DNA of 64,000 nt from a virus. Shown piece after piece: positions 1 to 9,158 of this stretch. The position numbers and the translations under genes were made by a program. The notes below the pieces were generated by a model. The model worked only from the letters and a program-made list of their open reading frames with translations. It ran no database searches and was not told where the DNA came from. Within the stretch, counting starts at the first letter, position 1, and each line of letters starts with the position of its first letter. The stretch spans positions 124,001-188,000 of IMG/VR virus record IMGVR_UViG_3300048438_000153; one strand, given 5' to 3'.

Positions 1-2769
1 ATAAGACTTTATCAGCTTTTCGAGGAACTCCTGATGATCACTATCTCCCGCTTTACCTCCCTTTAGGACTGCCAAGAAGTCTGCGTTAGAAACACCCTTA
101 CGCTTGAGCTGTTGCCTTAAGAACTCACCACCACCTTCATGCTTTTGAAGTAGACCTGCGAGCTCTTGATCAGCGCCCTCGTCAGTTAATCTATGAATAG
201 CTTCGCCCCTTGCGCTCCCTGTGTCTATATTCGACGCATATACCTTAGCTTCCTCTTTCTTTATTTTAAGCTCAAGCTCTCTTCTCTTAAACCCGTCCTC
301 GGCCAATTTCCTCTTTTTCTCCTCTTCCTTGATAGCCTTTTCCTTAATTTCAGGGTTTTTCATTTTATCTATCTCAAGTCTTCTCTTAGATGCCCTTTCT
401 CTTTCCTTTTTTCTTTCTTGAAATAGCGTTTTCCTCCCAACCCGAACCTCCTGTCTAGTCTTTTGAGCCTTCTCAAGATTTCCCTGACGGCCTGTATCAA
501 ATCTTAAAAACCAAGAAGCAAGCGACAGTATCGGGTCTAAGATGCTTTGCAATAACGACCCTAAGTGGTTGTTGATAACATCTGCGGAGGTCATTGTCGC
601 ATTAACAACTTCTTGAAGGAGATCCATTTGAGTGAGAGAGTCGAGTTTCTGAGCGTCGAGATCTGCGCCCTGTGCGTGAACATAGTCTTGGATGTTGTCT
701 ATGACGCGCCCTTGCTTATCGACGATTTTTCCATTTTGAACACTAACCTTATCAGAAAGACCAGCCTCTTCAATGGCTTTCTTCATATTCGCTTCGTCAA
801 AACCACCTATACCGTCACTTGCGTTGTCTCTAATCTCCTCCAACACTCTGAAGTCATCCCTCATAGCCATATCGAGCAACCTCATCTGCTCTAGCTCATC
901 GAGGCTCTTTCCAGTCATCTGAGATATCTTCTCCATCTCAATCGCAGTAACATCTCTGAAGCCCTTACCCCCCGTGACATTGTAGAGTTGCTTAAACTGA
1001 GCTGAGAGCGCACCCGACATATCAAGATCACCGAGCGCGAGGGCTTGATTACTCAGACCACCCTTACCTGCTCTAGATAATCTTACTGACTGCATAAGTT
1101 TTCTAGCAGCACCCTCACCTTCTGCACCACCCTTTCTGCGAAGCTCCCCCATTTTTTTTTCTAAGTCAGCGTCGCTCATCTTAGAGAAATCAGTGGCTCG
1201 ATCTATGCCGATTTCTGCCATGATTTTCTTAGTTCTCTTGCTCCTAAAAAGAGCAAAAAAGTCTTTCTTAGTCTGATCTGCTGTCCTCTTGAAAGCTCCC
1301 TTCATGCCTCCCGTCAAGATAATCCTCTTAAACCTTTCTTGGATGCCCTCGCCTTTGAAACCGCCCGCCAAGCCCTTGGTGAAAGCTTGGGCCGCTTCAG
1401 GCCCTAAGACCTTAGAGAGATTGACGAAAAGATTAGCGGCTTCACCTATTCTTATGTTCATCGACCCGATGCCCTGAGACAAGTCCTGAACAACACTGAA
1501 GAAATCCTTTGTGTTAAGAGTGGACTGCTTAGAGAGGTCACGGATGCGCCCGAACTCCTGAGACATCCTCTCCATATAAACTCCGCTTTTGACCGAGATA
1601 CCAAGCTCTTTCCGAAACTCGCTTGAAAATGCAACGAGAGTGCCGAAATCGACACCCAAAGACTTAGCTGAGGCTTGGAAAGTAATTGTAAGGTCTTTAA
1701 TGGTTTCGAGGCTCTTTTTAAGACTCATCCCATCATCTTGAAGAGAGCCGAAGTTAATACCTACCTCATTGAAAGTATAAGCGAGTTGCCTAGCTTCTTC
1801 TAGGGTGACTCCAAGGGCGTTCGCGAAGCCTGCATCAGAAAGACCTTTTCTTATCGTATGGACTGTATCACTAACATTGGTCATCCCATCTGCGAGAAGA
1901 TCCGTCGCACCATAAGAGTCAATGAGCTCTTTGTGTATGCCTTTCATGTTCTCTTCGAGAGCCTGTAAGCCCTTAAAGATCGCAAAAGCCCCCGCTAGCG
2001 TACCTACGGCTACAGTAAGAGTCGTAGTTAATCCCGCAAGACCTTTACCCATCCTAAACATAGAAAGTAAACTAGAACCCTCACTCGTTTGACCCTTGGC
2101 CTGACCCTTCGCCTGAAGAATAGCACTCATGCCCCCGAGCGACTTCTGACTTCCTTTTAAGAACTTTTGAGCTGACCCGAAAACACTGTCTAAGTTCCCT
2201 GAAAGAGCCTCAGAGAAAGTATCTGCTACGCCACCTAACTTATCCTCTAGGTACTCAGAAACAGCATCCATGTCTGTGACAGCAGACTTGCTGAGAGGGT
2301 TTACTTTCGGATCGAATATAGTCCCGTCCATATTACGAGCGAGGCGTTCTTGAACCCTCTCGTACTTTATCAGATCTTTTAGAGCCGTCCTTGCTTTCTT
2401 AGCTTCGTCTCTCTCAAGCTTCTGTATATTCTTCAGCTCATATTTAAGCCTCTCGTCTGCGTATCTGAGGGCTTGAGAATTCCCTCGTGCCTCAAGCTCG
2501 TTTCTTTCTTTCACTAGCCCTACAATGTTCGCGTACTGAGCAGCCACACTCTCCGCAACACCCACTAAGTTCCTAGAAAGCCCTAACGCACCTTTACTAC
2601 TAGCTCTCTTAAGACCTGAAGATATGCGCTCAATCTCATCATTGAGCTTTTGAGCATTTTTTAGCTCATCTCCAAAGAGAGCTCCCGAAGTCTTAGCGAT
2701 CTTCTCGATCTCTTTTAGGGTCTTCGGGAGAGTTTTTTGTAGGTCTACGAAGTTGTCCATCGAGCCCAT
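1..2769 (-). CDS. tail tape measure protein (3' end cut by window edge)
   Basis: An uninterrupted reading frame of 923 codons runs off the left edge, so the C-terminus is missing. The product is long, mostly helical and Lys/Glu/Ala rich. A hydrophobic Gly/Ala/Thr stretch lies at about residues 240-265 (GLAGLTTTLTVAVGTLAGAF), and a charged coiled-coil segment at about 780-830. This layout is typical of tape measure proteins, which set tail length and line the tube lumen before ejection. It follows two chaperone-like genes and a probable tube gene, the usual order. I chose the ATG at 2769 because GAGGTGA sits 3 bases upstream; the ATG at 2760 is less well spaced. No catalytic domain is recognisable in the visible part. 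Confidence 0.85.
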   Translation of the reverse strand, partial: MGSMDNFVDLQKTLPKTLKEIEKIAKTSGALFGDELKNAQKLNDEIERISSGLKRASSKGALGLSRNLVGVAESVAAQYANIVGLVKERNELEARGNSQALRYADERLKYELKNIQKLERDEAKKARTALKDLIKYERVQERLARNMDGTIFDPKVNPLSKSAVTDMDAVSEYLEDKLGGVADTFSEALSGNLDSVFGSAQKFLKGSQKSLGGMSAILQAKGQAKGQTSEGSSLLSMFRMGKGLAGLTTTLTVAVGTLAGAFAIFKGLQALEENMKGIHKELIDSYGATDLLADGMTNVSDTVHTIRKGLSDAGFANALGVTLEEARQLAYTFNEVGINFGSLQDDGMSLKKSLETIKDLTITFQASAKSLGVDFGTLVAFSSEFRKELGISVKSGVYMERMSQEFGRIRDLSKQSTLNTKDFFSVVQDLSQGIGSMNIRIGEAANLFVNLSKVLGPEAAQAFTKGLAGGFKGEGIQERFKRIILTGGMKGAFKRTADQTKKDFFALFRSKRTKKIMAEIGIDRATDFSKMSDADLEKKMGELRRKGGAEGEGAARKLMQSVRLSRAGKGGLSNQALALGDLDMSGALSAQFKQLYNVTGGKGFRDVTAIEMEKISQMTGKSLDELEQMRLLDMAMRDDFRVLEEIRDNASDGIGGFDEANMKKAIEEAGLSDKVSVQNGKIVDKQGRVIDNIQDYVHAQGADLDAQKLDSLTQMDLLQEVVNATMTSADVINNHLGSLLQSILDPILSLASWFLRFDTGRQGNLEKAQKTRQEVRVGRKTLFQERKKERERASKRRLEIDKMKNPEIKEKAIKEEEKKRKLAEDGFKRRELELKIKKEEAKVYASNIDTGSARGEAIHRLTDEGADQELAGLLQKHEGGGEFLRQQLKRKGVSNADFLAVLKGGKAGDSDHQEFLEKLIKSY

Positions 2770-2777
2770 AAATCACC

Positions 2778-3890
2778 TCAATCTAACTTAGGAGTTCTAT
2801 TAGAAATCTGATCCATCAGAGACTTCTTCTGAGGGACATCAGAGACAAGATTGCCCTCTTCATCCACTGAGACATTAGGGCTGACCTCGCGCGCCGTAAT
2901 GTAACGCTCTTTAACGTGCTCAAACTTCTCGGCGTGTTCATCATAGCTCCTGTACGTCTTAGTCTTACTCGCAATACGAGAGACTTCCTCATCAGTCAGA
3001 CCCATAATAGGATTTGAAATAGATGAGTTATTTCTGAGCGTCGAGATGTCCTCCATCCTCTTGATGTTTCTTTCCCTAGCCTCCGCCACTCTCTTCTTCT
3101 CACCCTCGATCTTCTTATACATCGACTGCTTGTACTCGCGCACTACCCTGTCATGCTCATCCTCTTCCCCTGAAACCCATCTCTTCATCTCTTCTTTCAG
3201 ATCATCATAGTTGTCTTTCTTCTTTCTCTGCTCCCTAAGATAAACAGGGTCGATCTTCCCTTCCCTAGCCTGTTTCATCAGGTTATCCCTATACTCCTCC
3301 GTCCTCATATCCTCGTTCTCCCAACCCCCCCTGATCTCTTTCGCGCCCTTAGCGTTCATAGCAGAGGTTACTAAGAGTGCTTGCTCCCACTCAGTACGGA
3401 CTTTCTTTCTCTCGTCCTCCATCTGATTCCATATGATCCAATTGAGCTGTACGCTGTTCAGCTCCTTCTCTGTTGGCGCTGAGAAAGCAGATCGGGCTCT
3501 CCAAGACATCCACATAGAGCGAGACTCGTTCTCATAAGAATAAGCCTCTAAATACTCATAGGCTCGTTGACTCTCCCCTATCAGTGAGTTGAGGGTGATC
3601 AAGAGCCTACGATAAACAGGTATAGGGAGCGCGGAGACTTCCTCTAAGACCGAATAGACAGAGTAGCCCATCTCATCAAACACACGCCCATTGATCGAGT
3701 GTATACACCGAGAGAGGAGAGCGGTTTCTCTTTCTTGAGGGACAAAGGGCGAGTGTTCATACGCCCAATCTATGTCTCTAGGGTCGGGATTTCTTAACTT
3801 CACATGAAGGTTGTTCACCTTCGACGTGAAAGACCTATAAAGAACGCCCTCAGAAATGAGAGCTCGCACCTCGGCATAGTAGTCCCTCAT
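2778..3890 (-). CDS. putative tail assembly chaperone, distal part
   Basis: A 370-residue, highly charged helical protein lying immediately before the tape measure gene, where tail assembly chaperones normally sit. The middle and C-terminal parts (from about residue 180) are rich in Lys, Glu and Arg and predicted coiled coil. It is in the same reading frame as the 193-codon gene before it, separated only by one TGA and one glycine codon. Translation could therefore start at its own ATG (reinitiation) or arise by readthrough. No enzyme motif is seen. The assignment rests on position and on the two-gene layout, not on a recognised family signature; it could be another tail component. Confidence 0.5.
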   Translation of the reverse strand: MRDYYAEVRALISEGVLYRSFTSKVNNLHVKLRNPDPRDIDWAYEHSPFVPQERETALLSRCIHSINGRVFDEMGYSVYSVLEEVSALPIPVYRRLLITLNSLIGESQRAYEYLEAYSYENESRSMWMSWRARSAFSAPTEKELNSVQLNWIIWNQMEDERKKVRTEWEQALLVTSAMNAKGAKEIRGGWENEDMRTEEYRDNLMKQAREGKIDPVYLREQRKKKDNYDDLKEEMKRWVSGEEDEHDRVVREYKQSMYKKIEGEKKRVAEARERNIKRMEDISTLRNNSSISNPIMGLTDEEVSRIASKTKTYRSYDEHAEKFEHVKERYITAREVSPNVSVDEEGNLVSDVPQKKSLMDQISNRTPKLD

Positions 3891-3893
3891 CCC

Positions 3894-4475
3894 TCATTTG
3901 TCCATGTCCTGTAGAGCCTCAGAATACTCTGAAACCTTCTTGGTCATGCCCTGAGCGAGCTCATCTGACTCCTCGATGTTCTGAGCTTGGTTAATCTCAA
4001 CGATACGCGCCTCTAAGACCTTCTTCTCTTCCTCAAGGTCTTTCCTCTGAGGGACAAGCTTGGAAACAGCATCTTCAGCCTCACTCGTAAGGTCAGTGAG
4101 TTGAGTAAAAAGCTCATTGGCGACGGCGCGACTGAGGTCATCAAGAATGTCAGAAACAGCCTCGATCTTCTTAACCTTGACAGAAGTACCATCAGCGAGA
4201 AGATCTCCTGTCTCGATGTACTCCTGATCAAGATTAAGATCGCCAACACGAACAATCGCTCGGCTCAGAGCCTCTTTCCTAAAGAGGTCGAGGTACTCCA
4301 TCGTAGTGGTGTCCTCATCCTCTCTTAAGATCGCTAGCGCCTTTTGGATTTCTGCATCCTCTCTTGCATTGAGCGTCCTGAGAGTCAGAGAAAGACCAAA
4401 AACTTCGACCTCTTTACGGAGACTACCGATCTCCGCAAGGGGCGAGAAAGCCTTTTTGAGTTGCGACAAATTCAT
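3894..4475 (-). CDS. putative tail assembly chaperone, proximal part
   Basis: A 193-residue acidic helical protein. The N-terminal half (LSQLKKAFSPLAEIG, then a region with VFGLSLTLRTLNAREDAEIQ) resembles small tail assembly chaperones that first contact the substrate; the last 60 residues are coiled coil. In many phages this protein is made alone and as a longer fusion produced by recoding. Here the downstream frame continues in phase after a single TGA, which is unusual because known cases mostly use a -1 or +1 frameshift. The gene lies between a probable tube gene and the tape measure gene. Confidence 0.5.
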   Translation of the reverse strand: MNLSQLKKAFSPLAEIGSLRKEVEVFGLSLTLRTLNAREDAEIQKALAILREDEDTTTMEYLDLFRKEALSRAIVRVGDLNLDQEYIETGDLLADGTSVKVKKIEAVSDILDDLSRAVANELFTQLTDLTSEAEDAVSKLVPQRKDLEEEKKVLEARIVEINQAQNIEESDELAQGMTKKVSEYSEALQDMDK

Positions 4476-4540
4476 GATGTAAATCCTATCCGTTTATTTG
4501 ATGAGAGGGTACGGCTACCCCCTGTTATACCAAGCTAATC

Positions 4541-5380
4541 TTAGTTTACGGGAAAGACACCGCCCTGATTACCTTGACCGACTCTCTCAGAATCTATCCT
4601 ATCAGAACCTGACTGAGCAGCAGTAAATTCTGCTGCGAGTGTGTTGTGTCTAATCGTAGCCACTTGACCCTTAGTAGGATCATTGCCACTAGGCAAGAAC
4701 TCGCCGTAAGTAGAGAAGAGATCATGCACGTCTTGAGCGGCTGCCGAGATACTCTGAGTCATGAGAGACGAGTCAGCAGAAGGGTTAGCACCTGAAATAG
4801 AGGTCATCCAACACGCCTCGAAATAGGTGATGATCGCCTTATGACTTTGTTCTGCGCCATAAGCTTCAGTCGCTCCCGTGACATTTTGACCGCTGAAGTC
4901 AATGTCTCGGATGCCTTTCTGATGATCCTCGTTTGTCGTACCTGACTCAGCATCTGCAATCGTTGAGAATACCAACTGTTGCTCGATGTCGAAAGGCCAC
5001 CTGTGGTGCTGAAGAGTACGGACAGGACCGTCCACACCGCCCGCAAAACCGAAGGCTTGGTGTCCGTTAGAAAGATATAAGAGTGTGCGCTCGATAGAAA
5101 CGTCAACGGGGTCTGAGACGCCAGGGACGCGCTCTGCGATCTGATCACCGAAGCCGATACCGCGAATGTCCTCTACGCCCCTGTTGAAGTCAGCGTTCAT
5201 ACTAGAGCAAACACCCAACTGATAAAGAAGAGAGTTGTTATCAGCTCCGGGTCGGTAAACAGGGCTGAGAAGTCTTACTTTCTGAGAAATCGCGGCTCTA
5301 GTGTTTGGACTGGCGTTGTAGTCGTAAATATGACTTGAGCCTTGAGCTCCGTTTGCGGGCTTTGAGTCAGTGTTCGCCAT
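4541..5380 (-). CDS. virion structural protein, probable tail tube
   Basis: A 279-residue soluble protein without signal peptide or membrane segment. It has mixed beta-type composition and a long Gly/Ser/Asn/Ala-rich N-terminus. Its place, first in a minus-strand cluster followed by the chaperone-like pair and the tape measure gene, is where the major tail tube protein is found in many tailed phages. A good ribosome site (AGAGGAGA) precedes the ATG. It starts a transcription unit: a TTTATG box and a stem-loop lie upstream. I do not recognise a conserved tube signature, so another tail or neck structural role is possible. Confidence 0.4.
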   Translation of the reverse strand: MANTDSKPANGAQGSSHIYDYNASPNTRAAISQKVRLLSPVYRPGADNNSLLYQLGVCSSMNADFNRGVEDIRGIGFGDQIAERVPGVSDPVDVSIERTLLYLSNGHQAFGFAGGVDGPVRTLQHHRWPFDIEQQLVFSTIADAESGTTNEDHQKGIRDIDFSGQNVTGATEAYGAEQSHKAIITYFEACWMTSISGANPSADSSLMTQSISAAAQDVHDLFSTYGEFLPSGNDPTKGQVATIRHNTLAAEFTAAQSGSDRIDSERVGQGNQGGVFPVN

Positions 5381-5423
5381 GACGCATCTCCTCTTTCTTA
5401 ATATTGTCCACTCATACTGAGTC

Positions 5424-5460
5424 GGCTGATAAGTGTTTTATCAATAAGCCTTACATAAAT
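5424..5460 (-). promoter_or_regulatory. late-type promoter box plus 5' stem-loop for the tube gene
   Basis: On the minus strand ATTTATGTAA (5460-5451) is followed directly by a stem-loop, GGC...TGATAA, loop AACAC, TTATCAGCC (5450-5424). This is the same box-then-hairpin order seen before many other genes here. It overlaps one unit of a 26-bp tandem repeat. Confidence 0.5.
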
Positions 5461-5486
5461 GTTCTATCAATAAGCCTCACATAGAA
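5435..5486. repeat. 26-bp imperfect tandem repeat between divergent genes
   Basis: Two adjacent copies of a 26-bp unit with the core TATCAATAAGCC, then TTACATA in the first and CTCACATA in the second (5435-5460 and 5461-5486). They sit between the divergent tube gene and the plus-strand gene at 5512. The copies carry TTTATG- and TTCTATG-like boxes on the minus strand, so the repeat may be a duplicated promoter or operator. Confidence 0.7.
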
Positions 5487-5511
5487 TAACTATCGCACAG
5501 GAGAAAAGAGA

Positions 5512-6402
5512 ATGAAATTCTTCGACTTGAACGACAAAGATGACTTCGATTACTTAGCTTTTAAATTCACACGCTCACCTGAGTTTAAGATTTGGAAGTC
5601 TGAAGAAAGAAAGAAAGAGAAGGAAAGAACTAAGAGACATACTCTTGAAGATCTTGAGATCCTGTCTGCCATGCTAACCGCAGAGAATCAGAACCATAGG
5701 AAATGGGTGAAAGACACATCGGGGAAACTCTATGCGAGACTCTATATAAGAGGCACGAACTCATACGTCACTCCAACAGGGGATCTTAACGCGAACGGAG
5801 AGGGCGGTGTGTACCCATCTCAATTAAGAAAGATCAACAAAGCCCTCCGCGCATATCTCACTTACCTAGAAAAGATTATAGATGTCAGAGGAGATGAAGC
5901 AGAAATGGAGTTCATGAGATCGCTAGTAGATTGGGCTCAAGAAAGATACACCATCGAGGGTATTGTCGAGGACACAAAAAAGTACATGGTGAAGAGAGCC
6001 TTTGACTCCTATGGAAAAGCCTACGGAGGCTACTCCACCCACTCCCTACCGACAAGGAACGCGGAGAAGATGGGCGAGAGCAAGCCTAAGAAGAAGAGAA
6101 AAGAGAACCCTAAGTCCATTGACAGGTACGTCAAAGAATACGCAGAGCAGAAAGGCTACAGCTCCGCAGAAGACATCCCTAAGAATGAGAAGGGAAAAGC
6201 CTACGCGATTGCTTGGTCTAGGTACTGCTCAAAGCGCCCTAACTCTCCGCGCTGTCAGAAAGAAAAAGACACTTACTTCCCGAACCGCCCTAATGTGGCT
6301 AAGGGCATCGAGAAGAGCATGGCAGAGAAAAGAAAGAAGCGTCAGAAGAAAGCGATGGCAGAGAGAATCGCGTACCTCTACGAGACATCAAAAGACCTTT
6401 AA
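5512..6402 (+). CDS. basic phage protein with Cys-containing YAIAWSRYCS motif
   Basis: A 296-residue, very basic protein. The N-terminal 180 residues are charged and helical. The C-terminal part carries a block at about 205-245 (YVKEYAEQKGYSS, KAYAIAWSRYCSK, then SPRC) followed by a Lys/Arg-rich tail. Similar A(W/I)..YC...SP.C blocks occur in virion-associated proteins of large phages, but I know of no assigned function. It is one of the few plus-strand genes in this section. Its 3' end overlaps the convergent kinase gene by 15 bases. A GGAGAA ribosome site precedes the ATG. Confidence 0.7.
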   Translation: MKFFDLNDKDDFDYLAFKFTRSPEFKIWKSEERKKEKERTKRHTLEDLEILSAMLTAENQNHRKWVKDTSGKLYARLYIRGTNSYVTPTGDLNANGEGGVYPSQLRKINKALRAYLTYLEKIIDVRGDEAEMEFMRSLVDWAQERYTIEGIVEDTKKYMVKRAFDSYGKAYGGYSTHSLPTRNAEKMGESKPKKKRKENPKSIDRYVKEYAEQKGYSSAEDIPKNEKGKAYAIAWSRYCSKRPNSPRCQKEKDTYFPNRPNVAKGIEKSMAEKRKKRQKKAMAERIAYLYETSKDL

Positions 6403-6972
6403 GACTACTTGTTTTACAATCTCAGTCATCTCCTCATCACTCATATCTTTCCAATCAACATGGATGACCTGAGTGTCGGGTCTGAGCCGATAAGGGATAT
6501 TCTCAATCTCTCTCTTCAAGTTCTCAAGGTAAGTCAAGCTCAGACCTGACTCATAGCTCCTGTCTCTCTTATGGACTCTTTCTAGCGCGACTTGAGGAGT
6601 AGTGTTAAGAAAGATGCAAGCCGATAAAGTTGGGATCTTAGGCTCAAGTATCTCGTAGTGAGAGACATAACAGTCATGCTCTCTCGCAGACATGATGCCG
6701 TCTTGATGGAGCATATCTGCGAATGGGATATCCCCATACAAAGAGCGGTCAAGAATGAGATCTCCCTCCTCTGTATGGTCTTGGTATCTCCTGTAGAGAA
6801 AGTAAGACTGAAGAGTGTAAGCCCATCGCTTAGGGTCTTCATAGAAGAGGGGGAGGAAAGGGTTGTCGTCAACACTCTCATACTTTGGCGTAAAGTGAGT
6901 GATCTCAGAGAACTTCTTAACGAAAGTAGACTTCCCGACCCCTATTAGCCCTTCAACGGCAATATGCATCAT
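6388..6972 (-). CDS. deoxynucleoside kinase
   Basis: A 194-residue P-loop kinase of the deoxynucleoside kinase family, which phosphorylates deoxynucleosides to monophosphates. Seen: the phosphate-binding loop GLIGVGKST at residues 8-16, the DRS motif (LILDRSLYGD) at about 75, which in this family binds substrate and supplies the catalytic acidic residue, and a Lys/Arg-rich lid region (RVHKRDRSYE) at about 135. The length fits bacterial and phage enzymes. With the thymidine kinase at 37423 it would raise deoxynucleotide supply for phage DNA synthesis. Start at 6972 is supported by GGAG 4 bases upstream. Confidence 0.9.
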   Translation of the reverse strand: MMHIAVEGLIGVGKSTFVKKFSEITHFTPKYESVDDNPFLPLFYEDPKRWAYTLQSYFLYRRYQDHTEEGDLILDRSLYGDIPFADMLHQDGIMSAREHDCYVSHYEILEPKIPTLSACIFLNTTPQVALERVHKRDRSYESGLSLTYLENLKREIENIPYRLRPDTQVIHVDWKDMSDEEMTEIVKQVVLKVF

Positions 6973-7210
6973 GCGCTCCCATTTATCATCAGTAGATGTG
7001 ATGATGGGTTTACCGAATGAAGCCTTAACTTTGAACAGTAATATCTGAGATCACCGAACCGCTTTCTGACGTGATTTGGAGGGTTGACCTCCTAGCCCCT
7101 AATGACTACCCATGTAATCAAACATAGGCTGACACGGTGGTACTATGTTAATAGGAACACACCTCCACATTCGATCCCGTAAGACATGATCTCAGAAAAA
7201 GGAGATATTT

Positions 7211-8299
7211 ATGATTGAAAGCATTCTAGCTCATAACCCTAAAGTCATGTACGGCGCGCTCACGCTCTACGCCATTTCTATTGGGAGTCAGATATACACC
7301 AACCACAGAGTGAACCAAGTACAAAACAGGATCACCGAACAGATTGAGGGGAAGCTCGATAGAAAGGCTCAAGAGCTTCAGAGTAAAATAGAGAAGATAG
7401 GTACGGCTCAAGCTCGCATGGTCAGCAAAGAGGAGCTTGAAAGGAAAACCGAAGAAGCTCTCAGTCAGCTCTCAAAAGACACGAAAGACCGACTCGAACA
7501 ATATAAAAGAGACACGAACGCTCAGGTGACAAGTGTTTCCACGAGAGTCAGGAACATTAGAGCAAATCTGAATAAGGGGCGCGCTCAAATCGGACAGAAA
7601 GTTAAAGTAACCACGCCCGCCCCTAAAGATTGGAAGGGTGTCAAAGCAAAAGACGTGTCATGGTGTAAGCAGAACCCATCTAAATGCGATGCTTTTCCTA
7701 TTAGGTGGGACTACCCCCTCAATGGTAGACCTGTGGTTTCTTTTCTTTCAGACAATGTGTTTACAAGGAGCTTTAATCTAAGCTTAGACCTCGGACTCAA
7801 GGTAACTACTGTAGGACTCAGAGACAGGGAAGGAGTTGTCGAGAACCAAGCTGTTTTCTTTGATGTCGGATATCGAGACGAGAGGGGTCGGTTTAAGACT
7901 CTTCAGCACTTCGAGATTAAAGAGGGAGATGGGAAAGAAACCGACGTTTTCTTCCATAAACCCGCTATCAACCCTTTCCTATTCAACGACAAGCTTAGTA
8001 CGTTTGATTTCTCACTCTTACTAGGAGCTTCTTTCGCCCCCACTTTCGAGAGTGGGTCGAGTCTTTCTTTCCGAACAGGAATGAGCATAGGCGGTGGGAT
8101 TGCCAACTTCAAGGAAGGGCAAATTAGAATAGGCGCGAATGCAGTGATCTCTAAGGAAATCTTAGGCGTAGGTTTGTTTACTACCTACCACCCGAAGATT
8201 CTCGGAAAGCACTTCAATCTCGCGCCTATGCTCGGAGTCTTGTACGACTCTAATCTTAACCCGTCTTTACAAGTCGGGTTGAGCTATCAGCTATATTGA
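7211..8299 (+). CDS. membrane-anchored coiled-coil protein with C-terminal barrel-like domain
   Basis: A 362-residue protein in three parts. A hydrophobic helix at about residues 11-31 (VMYGALTLYAISIG) could be a membrane anchor. Residues 35-135 form a long coiled coil. From about 175 to the end there are alternating beta strands rich in Phe, Gly and Tyr, ending in aromatic SYQLY as outer-membrane barrels do. The layout suggests a protein joining the inner and outer membranes, but the barrel assignment is inferred from pattern alone. A strong AAAAAGGAGA ribosome site precedes the ATG. It could instead be a virion fibre with a beta-rich head. I do not recognise a named family. Confidence 0.65.
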   Translation: MIESILAHNPKVMYGALTLYAISIGSQIYTNHRVNQVQNRITEQIEGKLDRKAQELQSKIEKIGTAQARMVSKEELERKTEEALSQLSKDTKDRLEQYKRDTNAQVTSVSTRVRNIRANLNKGRAQIGQKVKVTTPAPKDWKGVKAKDVSWCKQNPSKCDAFPIRWDYPLNGRPVVSFLSDNVFTRSFNLSLDLGLKVTTVGLRDREGVVENQAVFFDVGYRDERGRFKTLQHFEIKEGDGKETDVFFHKPAINPFLFNDKLSTFDFSLLLGASFAPTFESGSSLSFRTGMSIGGGIANFKEGQIRIGANAVISKEILGVGLFTTYHPKILGKHFNLAPMLGVLYDSNLNPSLQVGLSYQLY

Positions 8300-9100
8300 T
8301 TAGCGACGTGAAGCTCGGAGAGCCTTAATAGCCTGAGCTTGGAGACGAGATTGTCTCTTAGTAACAGCAGTCTCGATGTCAGCCATGCGCTCCGCAAAGT
8401 TCATGAAACGCTCATGGAGGTTCATACCGCCGACCATACCACGAATAGTCGCAACAGCCTGACCGCGCTTGAGGTTAGGACCTGTGAAGGTGAACTTGAT
8501 GTTTTGAGGAGTCTGCTTAAGGACGAGAGTGTAGTCTCCAGTGCCTGACACGATAGTGTCGTCACCCATGCGTCTCCAACGCTCATTGAACAAGCCATAG
8601 TTGCTAAGAAGATCATGGACGAGGTTAAACTCAGTGGTGAGATCTACTTGACCCATGCCCGTCTCTTCCATGCCAGCATCCTCGTGAAGAGGAGAAGCAT
8701 CAGGGACATCACGAAGGCCGAGATCATAAGCTTTACGAGCAAGGAGAACCTTAACTTCGTCATACTTCATGATGGTCAGAGTGCGAGCGGGTGGGAAAAT
8801 GAGATGATACCCAACCATATCCACATAGATTTTGTGCTGACGAATGCCAAGGTCAATCACAGGATTATCATCATCAAAATCAAGAGTGGCTCTTTTAAAG
8901 CCTAGCATACGAGCAGACCTAAGAAGGTCTTTCGCATTCTTTCTCATCTCAACGAGGCTCAACCGACCCGGAGCACGCTGTCGGCGTTTCTTATTAGGAG
9001 CAACGTCCATCTGCTTTGAAGGGTAAAGGGCTTGGCGCTCAAGGTGAGCGATCCTGATTTCAAGATCAGAGAGGATTTCTGAAGCTGTTCTTCTCATCAT
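8300..9100 (-). CDS. leader-bearing phage protein of unknown function
   Basis: A 266-residue protein whose first 20 residues (MMRRTASEILSDLEIRIAHL) match the N-terminus of three other proteins in this window (12309, 17641 and 18307). The rest differs from those proteins. Residues 60-110 are mixed alpha/beta (MLGFKRATLDFDD...), then a central region and a basic helical C-terminus. No enzyme motif is recognised. The shared leader suggests a common destination, possibly packaging in the capsid. Its promoter module is at 9101-9150. The stop is directly adjacent to the convergent gene's stop at 8299. Confidence 0.75.
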   Translation of the reverse strand: MMRRTASEILSDLEIRIAHLERQALYPSKQMDVAPNKKRRQRAPGRLSLVEMRKNAKDLLRSARMLGFKRATLDFDDDNPVIDLGIRQHKIYVDMVGYHLIFPPARTLTIMKYDEVKVLLARKAYDLGLRDVPDASPLHEDAGMEETGMGQVDLTTEFNLVHDLLSNYGLFNERWRRMGDDTIVSGTGDYTLVLKQTPQNIKFTFTGPNLKRGQAVATIRGMVGGMNLHERFMNFAERMADIETAVTKRQSRLQAQAIKALRASRR

Positions 9101-9150
9101 AGACTCCTATAGTCTCAATCGAGGTGTGTTAGAAAACGTCACCTATAAAA
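9101..9150 (-). promoter_or_regulatory. late-type promoter box and start-site stem-loop
   Basis: Minus strand: TTTTATAGGT (9150-9141), then a spacer, then AGACTATAGGAGTCT (9115-9101), a small stem that holds the GGAG ribosome site directly before the ATG at 9100. Pairing could limit ribosome access. Confidence 0.5.
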
Positions 9151-9158
9151 GTAGTATA

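Noticed and set aside
2778-4475. Genome-wide recoding of UGA as an amino acid
   Set aside because: Several clear genes (e.g. 6388, 8299, 9434) end in TGA at sensible places, and long frames do not contain in-frame TGA.
7100-7180. 26-codon frame MTTHVIKHRL in the gap before the gene at 7211
   Set aside because: No ribosome site and no conserved feature; the 238-bp gap looks like a divergent control region only.
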